From the NCBI RefSeq assembly GCF_032594355.1, contig NZ_CP131061.1, positions 124,001 through 188,000 of the forward strand: a stretch of DNA of 64,000 bases, read 5' to 3'. Each line of letters begins with the position of its first letter. Position 1 is the stretch's first letter. The DNA is from Methanolapillus ohkumae (GTDB taxonomy: Archaea > Halobacteriota > Methanosarcinia > Methanosarcinales > Methanosarcinaceae). The translations under genes and the position numbers were made by a program. This document shows, in pieces, positions 43,743-55,700 of the stretch. A model generated the notes under the pieces. The model was not told the DNA's origin and did not search any database. It was given only the letters and a program-made list of their open reading frames with translations.

Positions 43743-46700
43743 TTAATTCTCCCAAGCCAAAATCGGAAGGTCATTTATATCATCCCATTTCCAAACACTC
43801 GAAAAATTCCAACGGAGTGTTGTTGAGATGGAATCTTGAACTGTTCCGGTTCCATCGAAGAAACCTTGAGTTTTGGCACAGTCGGTGGCAACATTAGCCC
43901 CGTCTTTTGTATATATAATCCAAGCATAAGCCCAATCTTCATAAGTGTTTTCGCCAAGGGCATAATTGTTGGAATAGATCATGGATGGGTCAGGAATGTC
44001 GGATGGATCGGGTATGTAGGAGGATGGGTCAGAAATGTCGGGTGGATTGGGTGTGTATGTTGGGTCGAAACTTCCGATTCTTCCGGATGTTTCTCCGGGG
44101 ACCTCTGTATTCAAATAAACCGAGTTCGAAACAGTTACTCCCCCCGAACCTCGCCCGATCACGCCGCCATTGTAATTTCCTCCGGTGATTTTTCCGGAGG
44201 CATAACAACCGTTAATTAAAACAGAGTTCGCTTGTCCGTTGCCTGTGGCATTTCCAACCAATCCGCCGTTTGCCTCTACATTTTCTCCGATCGTAATGTT
44301 GCCGGTTGAGCGTGAATTCTCAATAACAACAGGTTTGGATGGTAACGCTGTGATATTTCCGATAAGACCGCCTACGTCTTTTATACGGGGCATGGAGCTT
44401 CCCACGTCGGTGACAACAATATCTCCTGTAGCAGTTGAATTTTTAATACTTCCCTTACTGAATCCAACCAACCCGCCGACACAATGAGATTTATTCACAT
44501 GAATCTCATTGGAAGATGAAACATTATTCAAAACTCCGCCCTCCCGATTTTCTCCAATAAGGCCGCCGACATATCCTCCTATATCGGCTGTAACAATCCC
44601 GCCGGAAGAAGTCGAATTGCTGACCGTTCCATTATTCATTCCAATCAATCCACCAGTCCAAACCGTCACGGTTCCCGAGGCGGGGATTTCCGTTGACTTA
44701 ATTTCTTTGCCGGTTGCGGTTGAGTTGTTAATCATTCCGGTGTTGATTCCAACCAAACCACCGATGTTCCCCTTTCCGGAAACATTTCCGGATGCGGATA
44801 CGTTTTCCAATTTTCCGCTATTCTCCCCAATTAATCCGCCCGCACGCTCAAAACTCCTTATTGTTCCTGTGGCGGATATTGGTTTGTCTACGGTTCCGGC
44901 AATTACTCCACTGTTATTTCCAATAAATCCCCCGACAGAAAATTCACCGGTCACGTCTTTTGAAAATACCAACGGTTCTTCCGGTGTTATTTTTCCACTA
45001 TTCCTTCCGAAAATGCCGCCGACAAAATGACTTTTTTCGGTGCCGGTTATTGTCGAATTCACCGTGGAATTATTCAACGTCAAATCAGCTGAATTGTTTC
45101 CGATAAATCCTCCAACATAAAGACCCGCGGACAGTTCGTCTCCGGTTCCAATCACATTGGATACGACATATGAACCTGTAATTACGGCGGTATTGTTCCC
45201 GATGAAACCACCAACGGATTCTCGGCCAGCGATTTCAACCGGATTTGCCGTTTCGGAATCAACACATGACTCAACAATAAGCCCTGTATTTTTTCCAATA
45301 AGTCCTCCCACATGTTTGTTTCCTGTTACATTTGTTCCGTTATATTTGGCATTAGATATATTTTTTGTATTTTCCCCAATCAACCCGCCGACGCTTTCAC
45401 TACTTTTTGCTAAGATCTTGCCGGAAGATGAGGCGGACTGAATAGAACCGGATTTTGTGGAACAGCCAATCAAACCACCAACGTAATAACTACCAGACCC
45501 GTCTACGGTCACATCACCGGATGAAAAAACAGTTTGAATCGCACCGGTTTGATTATCTAAACCAATCAACCCGCCAATCTGTCTTCCGGAACCGGTTACC
45601 ATCACTGAGCCGGAGGAGAAAACAGATTGAATCGCACCGGATTGATTATTCAAACCGATGAGCCCGCCGACATTATTTGCATTGGTTATTATGGTTACAA
45701 GTCCGGTCGAATTAGAATTTTTAATCGTTGATGGGTTCGATGAAGTCTCGTCCTCGACAGCGCCAATGAGCCCGCCGACATTTTTTCCGAATCCGCTCAC
45801 GGTAATGCCGCGGCTTGAATTGGAATTTTCCACCGTCGCTTTGCTGAATCCAATCATTCCTCCTACGTTGGTTCCGGTTCCGGTAATCTTAATTGTTCCG
45901 CTTGAATTGGATGCTTGAACCACGGTTTTATTGGCGGCGGTTGTATTGTTGTTGATTCCAATCAATCCTCCGACATTTAATCCGTTTCCGTTTATGATAA
46001 TCGGTCCGCTTGAATAGGAGGATTGAATTGTGGTTTTATAGGGGCCGGTTGTGCCCTCTCCATTACTGTTTCCGATCAATCCGCTCACATTTTTTCCGTC
46101 TCCGGAGATGGTGACCGTGCCGCTTGAATTGGACAAATTGATGTAAATATCATTCTGTGTAACAAGGCTGTTTCCAATGAGTCCGCCTACATTTGATTTT
46201 CCCCCAAATGCGTTGACGTCTCCGCTTGAACTTGAATTTTTAACAGAATTGAAGTTTGTACCAATTAAACCACCGGTATCGTTTCCGCCGGTTACCTTGG
46301 ATCCATTGTAAACAACGTATTCCAAAGAGCCGCTGTTGCTACCGATCAATCCGCCTGTGCTACTGCTTCCGGTAATATTTCCGCTCGCATAAATTTTATT
46401 TGTATTCGTTCCTTGGATATTTCCGGAATTGCCGCCCATTAATCCGCCGACAAATGTGTTTCCGATTACGTTCCCCGTCGCAAAAACAGATGAATCCGCA
46501 TCCAAAATAAATGCGACGGAATTCGAACCGATGAGTCCGCCGACTTTTTGATTTCCTGTCACATTTCCGGTAGCTGAAACAACACCTATAAGGCTCGGTC
46601 CCGCATAAGCTGTCGGCCAGACGTTGTTTTGTCCAATCAGGCCGCCCGTTGTCTGTCCGGAGGGAGCGCTCACGTCTTTGGAAGAGGAAACGTGGTCCAA

Positions 46701-49310
46701 AAATTTACCGGAAGCTCTGGATGTATTCATTTTATTCCATCCGATAAGTCCGCCAATACCGCCGCCATCCGCTCCTGTCACTTTTCCGCCGGATGCCGAT
46801 GCGTATTTGACCGGGCCCTCATTGTACCCGATGAGTCCGCCGACATTTCCCCCTCCGGTCACATTTCCGGTTACTGAAATTGTATTTGTTTCTGTTCCTT
46901 CAATGGACCCGGTGTTGTTCCCAATAAAACCGCCAATGGACGTATCACCGGTAATATCCTTTGAAAACACCAACGCGCTGTTTGGCATAATCTTCCCGCT
47001 GTTTTGTCCGATGAGTCCGCCGACATTGTTGCTGTTTTCCGTACCGGTGAGTGTTGAATTCACCATGGAGTTGTTTAACGTCAAAGCAGCGGCATTGTTT
47101 CCGATAAATCCGCCGAGGTTCATTCCTTTTGGCTCGTCTGTTTTAATTCCGGTTCCGACCACTTTGGACACAACGGTTGATGTGGTAATGATTCCGCTGT
47201 TATTTCCGATGAAACCGCCGACATTGGAATGCCCTGTCACTTTGACCGGGGCGGCAATGGCTCCGACGACGGCGTCCGAAATATGACTTTCAATATTGTT
47301 TCCAACAAGTCCGCCGACATATTCCTTTCCGGTTACGTTTCCGGTGAAGGATAAATGAGAAAGCTCGGCACTTACGCCCCAACTGTTTCCGGCCACGCCG
47401 CCCACATTTTTGTTTCCGGTTATGTTTCCGGAGGAAGACATGTAAGCTAAGCTTCCGGAGGGTGTATCTCCGACGGCATTTGTTCCGGAATTGTTTCCAA
47501 TAATGCCGCCGACACTGTCGTTTCCTTCGACATTTCCGGTCACAAGAATCGGAGCGGATGCTGTTCCTTGAATGCTGCCTCTGGTATTCACCCCAATAAA
47601 GCCACCGACATCATTGTGGCCTTTGATATTTTTTGAGTATTCCAATTTTTCATTGGCCTTAATTGTTCCACCCGTATTCGATCCAAATACACCGCCGACA
47701 TAATTGGAATGCTCGGCCGAAACATTGGAATTCACAGTCGAATTGTTCAGTGAAACATTTGTATTTTCATTTTGACCGATAAATCCACCGATATGAACTC
47801 CCCATAAAACATTATCCGGATCCTCAATTCCAATTACATTTGCAAAAACAGATGAATTAAAAATTGTTTCGTCACGGCAACCGTCAATCAAAATGTTTCC
47901 ATTTATACCGATTAAACCGCCGGTATTTTGAATGCCGGTTACGTTGACCGGAGCGGACGCAGACCCGGCAGTTGCATTTGAAATAATTCCTTCTTCGGGG
48001 GCATGGAACAGATTACAACCAACCAACCCACCGACCGTATTTTTTCCTGTCACGTTTCCTCTAACGGTCACCGGATTAGTTGCTGTTCCGATAATGTTTC
48101 CTTTGAAGTTATAACCCACCAAACCTCCGACCTCAAAATCTCCGGAAACATTAATGGGTGCAGAATCCGAACCGGTACTTGAACTGATGATATCTCCTTG
48201 ATTTTGTCCGACTAATCCACCGACATTTGATCCATCCCTTATATTAAAAGGTGGATCTATTGTGGGATTTATGTAGGATTTTCCAATGACGGATCCGCCA
48301 ACGACAGTTGCATTTCGAACGGTTCCTTGGTTGTAACCCAAAAGGCCGCCGACGTTTTCATTTCCGATAATTTCTTGGCCGGTTAAATCAATTTTAATAT
48401 TCTCAATTTCAGAATTGGGGGCGGTTACCCCAAAAATTCCAATGTTTGCGGAAGTCGGTTCATTCATGTGGAAATTTGTTATAATGTGGCGGTTGCCGTC
48501 AAACTTTCCATCGAACGCATCTGTTATGTTGTCTGTTCCAATCGGATCCCAGCCGGTTCCGTCATTTCCGGCCCGCATATAGGTGTTTGACGCATTATTC
48601 CAGTCGTCCGGATATTCCAAATTCGTATCCAATTGGAAGAATAAGCCGCTTCCATTTCCATTCGTGAAATACCGAAGCGCGTCAAATTGAACAATGTGCT
48701 CCATTGTAAACGGATCTCCGGCCGCTCCGGTTCCGTCCTCAAACGGATAATTCACGGTTCCCGGGGTTCCGGTTGTCGCTCCATTTGAAATAGAATAAGT
48801 ATAAGATTCGGCGGCTTCCGGGGTATTGAGCGGAACGCCTTGAATAGATACCAAATACGTTTGTGGTTTTGGTGTGTACGCGACCACGCCGGTTACGGTT
48901 CCTGTTCCATTATCTGTTGCATCATTGATGTTTTCAAAAATAACCGTGTTGATTTCCGACGGTCTTGACAGGGTTTCATTGGATTCCACCAGAACCCGAA
49001 GCGTACGTGTTGAATTGTCGTAATCGTAAAGCTCCGCCGTAAATTCGCGGGGTTTTGGCGGGTCGACCGGAGGAATATTCGGGTCAGTACCATTTCCGCC
49101 CGGTGTCACATTTACCGGACCGATGGATCCACCGTCGCCTTTGTGAATAAATCCTTGTCCGGATGAACTTGGACCGGAAACAACGCAGGCGCATGAACAC
49201 AATAAATCCTGTTCATCCGTACTCAAACAAGTCGTAAAGAGAAGCGCAAGCAAAATAACAAGTAAAATAACGATTGCAATTTTTATTCGCTTCTGTCCAT
49301 CATTTTTCAT
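43743..49310 (-). CDS. Giant GLUG-repeat surface protein 3
   Basis: An 1855-residue paralogue. Anchor at residues 9-27 with Cys28 (FTTC), then CSCACVVSG, a Gly-rich spacer, and the head domain shared with adhesin 2. I count about 44 GLUG motifs, including a stretch near residues 1100-1350 where units with NSSGTVTISGDGKN-like spacing are very regular. Near the end is a Pro-rich insert (PNPPDISDPSSYIPDPSDIPDPS) of near-repeats, then TQGFFDGTGT and the cap WKWDDINDLPILAW. Start ATG 49310 follows AGAAGGA. Confidence 0.88.
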   Translation of the reverse strand: MKNDGQKRIKIAIVILLVILLALLFTTCLSTDEQDLLCSCACVVSGPSSSGQGFIHKGDGGSIGPVNVTPGGNGTDPNIPPVDPPKPREFTAELYDYDNSTRTLRVLVESNETLSRPSEINTVIFENINDATDNGTGTVTGVVAYTPKPQTYLVSIQGVPLNTPEAAESYTYSISNGATTGTPGTVNYPFEDGTGAAGDPFTMEHIVQFDALRYFTNGNGSGLFFQLDTNLEYPDDWNNASNTYMRAGNDGTGWDPIGTDNITDAFDGKFDGNRHIITNFHMNEPTSANIGIFGVTAPNSEIENIKIDLTGQEIIGNENVGGLLGYNQGTVRNATVVGGSVIGKSYINPTIDPPFNIRDGSNVGGLVGQNQGDIISSSTGSDSAPINVSGDFEVGGLVGYNFKGNIIGTATNPVTVRGNVTGKNTVGGLVGCNLFHAPEEGIISNATAGSASAPVNVTGIQNTGGLIGINGNILIDGCRDETIFNSSVFANVIGIEDPDNVLWGVHIGGFIGQNENTNVSLNNSTVNSNVSAEHSNYVGGVFGSNTGGTIKANEKLEYSKNIKGHNDVGGFIGVNTRGSIQGTASAPILVTGNVEGNDSVGGIIGNNSGTNAVGDTPSGSLAYMSSSGNITGNKNVGGVAGNSWGVSAELSHLSFTGNVTGKEYVGGLVGNNIESHISDAVVGAIAAPVKVTGHSNVGGFIGNNSGIITTSTVVSKVVGTGIKTDEPKGMNLGGFIGNNAAALTLNNSMVNSTLTGTENSNNVGGLIGQNSGKIMPNSALVFSKDITGDTSIGGFIGNNTGSIEGTETNTISVTGNVTGGGNVGGLIGYNEGPVKYASASGGKVTGADGGGIGGLIGWNKMNTSRASGKFLDHVSSSKDVSAPSGQTTGGLIGQNNVWPTAYAGPSLIGVVSATGNVTGNQKVGGLIGSNSVAFILDADSSVFATGNVIGNTFVGGLMGGNSGNIQGTNTNKIYASGNITGSSSTGGLIGSNSGSLEYVVYNGSKVTGGNDTGGLIGTNFNSVKNSSSSGDVNAFGGKSNVGGLIGNSLVTQNDIYINLSNSSGTVTISGDGKNVSGLIGNSNGEGTTGPYKTTIQSSYSSGPIIINGNGLNVGGLIGINNNTTAANKTVVQASNSSGTIKITGTGTNVGGMIGFSKATVENSNSSRGITVSGFGKNVGGLIGAVEDETSSNPSTIKNSNSTGLVTIITNANNVGGLIGLNNQSGAIQSVFSSGSVMVTGSGRQIGGLIGLDNQTGAIQTVFSSGDVTVDGSGSYYVGGLIGCSTKSGSIQSASSSGKILAKSSESVGGLIGENTKNISNAKYNGTNVTGNKHVGGLIGKNTGLIVESCVDSETANPVEIAGRESVGGFIGNNTAVITGSYVVSNVIGTGDELSAGLYVGGFIGNNSADLTLNNSTVNSTITGTEKSHFVGGIFGRNSGKITPEEPLVFSKDVTGEFSVGGFIGNNSGVIAGTVDKPISATGTIRSFERAGGLIGENSGKLENVSASGNVSGKGNIGGLVGINTGMINNSTATGKEIKSTEIPASGTVTVWTGGLIGMNNGTVSNSTSSGGIVTADIGGYVGGLIGENREGGVLNNVSSSNEIHVNKSHCVGGLVGFSKGSIKNSTATGDIVVTDVGSSMPRIKDVGGLIGNITALPSKPVVIENSRSTGNITIGENVEANGGLVGNATGNGQANSVLINGCYASGKITGGNYNGGVIGRGSGGVTVSNSVYLNTEVPGETSGRIGSFDPTYTPNPPDISDPSSYIPDPSDIPDPSMIYSNNYALGENTYEDWAYAWIIYTKDGANVATDCAKTQGFFDGTGTVQDSISTTLRWNFSSVWKWDDINDLPILAWEN
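48532..49110 (-). repeat. Head-domain block shared with adhesin 2 (copy in adhesin 3)
   Basis: Near-identical partner of 42541-43109; outside it the two genes diverge sharply on both sides. Confidence 0.85.
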
Positions 49311-49701
49311 AATAAATCCTTCTATTTTTAAGTAAAAATCTACGAATTATATTTTCTAATACAAATACACATATATAATATTGGTCTCTTATTACTATCT
49401 CTTTAATATATATTTTTCTCAATATATTCTTTGTTCGACAATATTTTCAAAGTGAAAATTCTTTTTGATTAAAATAAAAAAATAAATGGAAAATCATAAA
49501 ATAAAAAATGAAGAAAAAAAATGAAGAAAAAAAGTAAAGAAGAAAAGTAAGAAAAAATAAAAAATGAAGAATAAAAATAAAGAAGAAAAGTAAGAAAAAA
49601 TAAACTAAAAACCATAAACTAAAAATGAAAAATGAAAAGAAACAACATGAATCATGTCATGTTGTCTCAAATTGTTTTACTGAAAAAAAATGCTCATCCG
49701 G
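49311..49701. other. AT-rich gap between adhesins 3 and 4
   Basis: Contains the adhesin 3 promoter area (AAATATAAT near 49346-49355 on the minus strand), simple A/G-rich repeats (AAAAATGAAGAA and AAGTAAGAAAAAATAAA words, 49485-49620), and the adhesin 4 terminator hairpin. No gene. Confidence 0.6.
49642..49665 (-). terminator. AACAACATGA-type hairpin after adhesin 4
   Basis: ACAACATGA pairs with TCATGTTGT around ATCATG; shorter than the other three but the same core, 37 bases beyond the adhesin 4 stop. Confidence 0.6.
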
Positions 49702-52700
49702 TCAAGATTGCCAAGCCAAAACCGGGATATTATTCGTCACATCCCATCTCCAAATCGGCGGGTTTCCGTCCGTATCTGTAAAATCCCATCCAAGCGTCGT
49801 GTTGTAAAACGCGAGGGTTGCCGCGGTTGCCGCGGTTACATTAGCGCCGTCTTTTCCATTTAAATCACTGGTCCAAGAACCGGTTGGCAAATTGGTTAAA
49901 CCGTAATTGCCGGAGTAGGCGACTCTTCCGGCTTGCGGTGCCATTATTCCAATCCGCCCTTTGTTTCCGCCGGCAATTTCGGCATTGAGCGCCACACTAT
50001 TTTGGATAATACTGGATCCGATAACGGTATGCATAAACGCGTTAATTCCGCCGACGGTTCCTAAGACATTTCCATTGGGGAACACTCCTCTGACACGTCC
50101 CGTCGCATAACAATTTTTAATTGTCGTGTTCGTACAGCCACGGACCAAACCGGCGGCTTCGGACGCTTCCACATTGCTTTTGGAATAACAATTGGAAACA
50201 TTCACGGGAACGGAATTGATGATATTATCTATCAGGCCGCCCGCGGAGTTATCTCCTTTCACAAGTTCGTTGTCCGAATATGAATTATAAACCGAACCGG
50301 TTGCATATCCTATCAAGCCGCCGACCGCTTGGTAACCGGTGACGTTTCCGCTGGCATTGGATTCATTCACCCAGCCGCTTGTTGCGTTTCCGCTGTGGTA
50401 TCCGAGAAGACCGCCGACATTTTCTTTTCCGGAGACGGTGTTATTTGAAAAACAGCGGGTAATATTTCCGGAATTGTAACCGATAAGACCGCCTGTGAAA
50501 TTTCCGGTATTCCCGTAAGTGGAATCATTTTTAATGTATTTTCCTTCGATTGTAAATCCAACCGAACTCGAATTTTGAATCGCCCCATTGGTATTTCTTC
50601 CAATCAGGCCGCCGGTGCTGTTATTTTGAGAAAATATTTTTGCGCCTGCGCCGTCTCCAATGGTTTTAGAGTCCTCAATCTTTCCATTGGTGTTGTTGCC
50701 GACCAGCCCCCCTGTATTATTCGTTCTTCCGGTCACGTTTGTCCCGTTGTACAAAACGCCGGTCAGATTTCCGGAATTGTTTCCAATCAGCCCGCCGACA
50801 TCCAATCCGGTTCCGGTGACTTCCGAATTGGAATAAATATAATAACCGGAGCCACCCAAACCGTTTAAATTCCCGGAATTGGTTCCGATAAGTCCGCCGA
50901 CTGCGGCGATTCCGGTCACGGTCCCGTTGCAAGACAAAACACTGCTTGCGTTCGCGGTTAAACCCGCCGCGTTATTTCCGATGAGTCCGCCGGTGCTGCT
51001 ACCGGTTCCGGTGGTGGTCACGCGGCTTTCGGAAGACACCGACGAAAGAGCGCCGGAGAGACCATTAAATCCGATGAGGCCGCCGACATTATTACCGGTT
51101 GCCGTTACCGTACAGTTGGAACTGAAATTTTGAACGCTGTTGTTGTTGTTTCCAATGAGTCCTCCGACAATTGTTTTTCCGGAAACGGTTCCGATTGTTG
51201 AAACACTGGTGGGGGTCGCATTCAATGGTCCGGTATTGGTCCCGATCAGGCCGCCAATACTCGTTCCACCGGTTGAGGAAATATTGACCACAACCGGAGT
51301 GGATGATTTTATGGTCAGCACAGCGCTGTTTTGTCCGGCCAAACCGCCGACACTTATCCCATTGTTTGCGGTAATGGAACAATTTACCGTGTTGTTCTCA
51401 AAAACAGCGGTCTGCGTATTATTGCCGACAATTCCACCAATGCTGTTTCCGGTGACGGAGTCCGAAATTTTTGCGAACACGGAAGAATTGTTGATGGAGG
51501 CACCATTATTTCCAATCAGTCCGCCGACATCTGTTTTCCCGGACACGTTCACCGGTGATCCCGAAATGCCCGCGGAAACATTAAAAATCGGGCCCCGGTT
51601 GTATCCGGCAATTCCACCGACATTGGTATTTCCAAAAATAACGAGGTTTGTTCCGGCAACGGAACAATTCATAATCGAGCCGTCTGTTGCCGTATTGGAT
51701 CCGACAAGGCCGCCGACATTGCTGACGCCGCTCACCGACGAGGCGGAGCTGATATTCAAAATCGTTTTATTGTTTTCTCCGATAAAACCGCCGACAACAT
51801 CATTTCCGGCAACACCACCCGACATTGAAATGGAATAGGTGTTTAAACCCGACAGCGTTCCGGTATTGTTGCCGATAAAACCGCCGGTATAATTGTATCC
51901 GGAAACGTATTGGGTGAAGCTCAAATTTTCAAGAATTGTTATGTTTCCGGAATTGTTTCCAATGACGCCGCCGACATAGTTGCTGGTTTTTGTGGTCAAG
52001 GTAGCATCTACGGTTGTATTTTTAAGTGAGATATTTCCACGAGCGCCGTTGCTGCCGATTAAACCACCGATATAATTATTGGTGGCAACAGTTCCACTGG
52101 TTCCGTTTCCGGTCACCTCGACCGAAACGGATGAATTTGTCACATTTCCATTGTTTTCTCCGGCAAGACCGCCGACATACATTTTTCCGGTAATGTTTCC
52201 AACAACCGTTGAATTGTTAATACTCGCGCCGGCTGAAAAATTGGTGGAGTTATTTTGCCATCCATTTTCGCCGACAAGGCCGCCGACATGGGAATATCCG
52301 AGAACGAATACCGGTTTGGAAACTGAACCGGCCGACGTTCTTAAAAGGGCGGAGGTCCCATTCTTTTTCCCAATGAGTCCGCCGACATTTAAATTGCCGG
52401 TGACGCTGCTTCCGTTAAATTGTGCGTCTGAAATCGTTCCCGGGCCGGAATTGTTTCCAATAAGTCCGCCGACATTGTCGCTTCCGGGTGCGGAAACGGT
52501 TCCGGCGGCGAACACTTGAGCGGTTTGTCCGGAATTAATATTGGATCCGATCAGTCCGCCGATTTCATTTCCGGTTCCGGTCACCGTCACCATTCCGCTG
52601 GCATTGGAATTATTAATTGTAATGGCGTTGGGAGAAAACGAATTGCTGCAATTTCCTATGAGTCCGCCAATTTTTTTCCCGTCTCCGGTCACCGTTACGG

Positions 52701-55700
52701 TGCAGTTGGAAGTGACATTTGTGATTGAATATCCGCTCAGACTAATTCCACAAACGCCGATTAAGCCGCCGATGCCTTCCGGATTTCCGGAGGCGCTGAC
52801 GACGCCGCTGGATTTTGAATCACCGGTTTTATTGCTGGTCTTGCCGATGAGTCCGCCGACAGAGGTGTTTCCGGTCACGGTTCCCCCGCTGTAAGAGGTG
52901 TTCTCGACAATTCCAGCGTTGTTTCCGATGAGTCCGCCGACCGAGGAATTTCCGGTCACATTTGAGGACGCGTAAATTTTTCCGGGGGTTGAACTTTTCA
53001 CGTCGACGAGGGTATTATTTCCGATAAGTCCGCCGACAGAATCGTTTCCATTCACGTTTCCGGTTGCATAAAACGTTGCGTTGTTTCCGGCAATTTCTCC
53101 TTGGTTTATCCCAATAAGTCCTCCTACATTTGTTTTTCCGGAAACATTGCTTGAAGCGGATAAAACCGTGTCGGAAAGTCCGGTTCCGGGGAGCAAAACG
53201 GTGTTATTTCCGATGAGCCCTCCGACATTGATTCCATCCGTTGCCGTAATATTTCCGGCGGCAGTTGCGGCTTCCATTTTTCCGGAATTGTAGCCGACAA
53301 GACCGCCGACATTTGTCGCGCCGGCCGCCGTTACATGGCTTTGAGAGGTGACGGATGAAAGGTTTCCGGTGTTGATTCCGGTAAAGCCGCTGATGTTGCT
53401 TCCGGTGGCGGTGACGGTTCCGTTAGATTTGGAAGTGCTGATATTTTTGTTGTTGATGCCGGCAAGGCCGCCGACGATTGAAATTCCGGAAATGTTTCCG
53501 GACGCGTAGGAGGGAGCAAAACTGGTTCCGTTAATGGTTCCGGCATTATTTCCCACCAAGCCGCCAATCCCATTTGAATTTGCGGCAATGATGTCGCTTG
53601 TTGAATAAACGGACAGAAGCGTTCCGGTGTTGGACCCGGACAAGCCGCCAATCCAGTTTCCGGGGCCGTTTATAGTGATGGTTCCGGTTGAATTGGAATC
53701 CTCAATTCGGTCGTTATTATAACCGGTCAGGCCGCCGATATCGCTGATGTAGGGCGCCGTAATGGTGACAGAGCTGGTGGAATGGGAGCTGTTGATTTTG
53801 TAGTTATTACTTCCGATGAGTCCGCCAACGCTGTAAATGTTGGGTCCGGTCACGATCACCGCGCCGCTGGAATTTGAAAAGCTGATGGAATTGTTGTTGT
53901 ACCCCAAAAGGCCGCCGACCATCACGTTGGTGGCCGAAACTGTTCCGCTGGCTTGTGCTTTTGAAATGACGGCATTGTTATACCCAACAAGCCCTCCTAT
54001 GCTGTTTCCATCTGTGGAAATCACATCCGCGGTCGTAGACACGGATTCCAGTGTTCCGGGCAGGTAATTGGACCCGATCAGGCCGCCGACTCGGTTTGCA
54101 TTTGCGTAAATTGTTCCGCTTGATTTGGAACCGGTAACCAGCGCATTGTTGTGTCCGCAAAGGCCGCCGACGTTGTAGGATCCGGTCACGGAGCTGCCAT
54201 TGTATACGACATTTTCAAGGACCCCGCTGTTGCTTCCGATAAGTCCGCCGACAGAACTATATCCGTTGATGGTTCCATTGGCGTAAATGTTTCCAAAATT
54301 AACGCCGGTCATGTTTCCGAAATTGCTTCCGATGAGTCCACCGGTGTAATAGTTTCCGGTCACGTTTCCGGTTGAAAAGTAGGTGCCGGATGAGCCGGTA
54401 ATATTGCTTTGAGAGCTTCCGATCAGACCGCCGACCGATATATTTCCAATGACGTTTCCGGTTGCGAATATTTGTGTACCGGTGATGCTCTGTCCGATTG
54501 TGGCGGAATTGGCTCCAATCAGGCCGCCGACGGAATAACAGTTGGGTGCGGTGACGGTGTTGGAGGAGGAAATGTTATCCAGAGAGTTTGATGCGGAATT
54601 GGCTCCGATGAATCCGCCGACATCTTGGCCGTTGTCTTTATTGTTGATGACACTTCCGTCACGGGTGGTTGAATTTTTGATAGAGCCCAGGTTTTTGCCG
54701 ACCATTCCGCCGGTTGTGGCATTGGTTCCGGTGATGGTTCCACCGGTTATTCTGGCGTTGCTGATGGCTCCGCTATTGTTCCCGACAAGTCCGCCGACAG
54801 AATCGTAGCCGGTAATTTCAAGGCCGGTCAAATCAATTTCCAGATTTGTTATTTCAGAGCCGGACGCGGTCGCGCCAAACAAACCGACGTCACTGAAGGT
54901 TGGGCGGTGAATGTAAAAATGTGTCATGTTTTTGCCGTTGCCGTCGAGTTTTCCGCCAAAACCATCCCCGGCGCCGGTTCCAATTCCGGTACCGATCGGG
55001 TCCCAGCCAAATCCGTCATTGCCGGCGCGGGCGTAGCTGTTGGATATGTTGTTCCAGTCGGCGGGGTAATCCAAATCCGTATCCAGCCGGAAATGCCGGC
55101 TGCTACCGTTGGTGCCGGAATAGTATCGTAGGGCGTCAAATTGAACGATATTTTCCATTACAAACGGATTTGTGTTGCTTCCATTTCCGCTTTCAAACGG
55201 ATAGTTCACGGTTCCGGCATCTCCGGTCACGCCGTTTTGAATGGAGAATGTGTAAGATTTCGCGGTTCCGGGGGATCCGGATGGCAGATGGGTGATGGAA
55301 ACCAAATAGGTCAATGGGACCGAGGTGTACTCTTCGACATTTGAAATGGTTCCGGTGCCGGTTTCCGATGGTGTGTTGATATTTTTGTATGTCAGGGTAT
55401 TGATGTTGTTTAAATCGGGAAGGGATTCGTTGAGAGTAATTAAAACGCGAAGCGTTTCGGTTGTTGAATTGTAGTCATAAAGTTCCACGGGAAAATCTCC
55501 CGGTTCCGGCGGTTCCGGCGGGACAGGGGTGTTGGAAGAGGTGCCGCCGGTTGTCGGGATGACTGGAACAACGGTTGTATTATTGGTTGGGCCCGGGTCG
55601 GGAGAGGATGAATTGGTTGAATGGGTTGAATTTGAAATTGAACATTTGTAGGAATCCGACATGGTTTTGGATTGAAGGCACGTCACAAAAAAAAGGGCAA

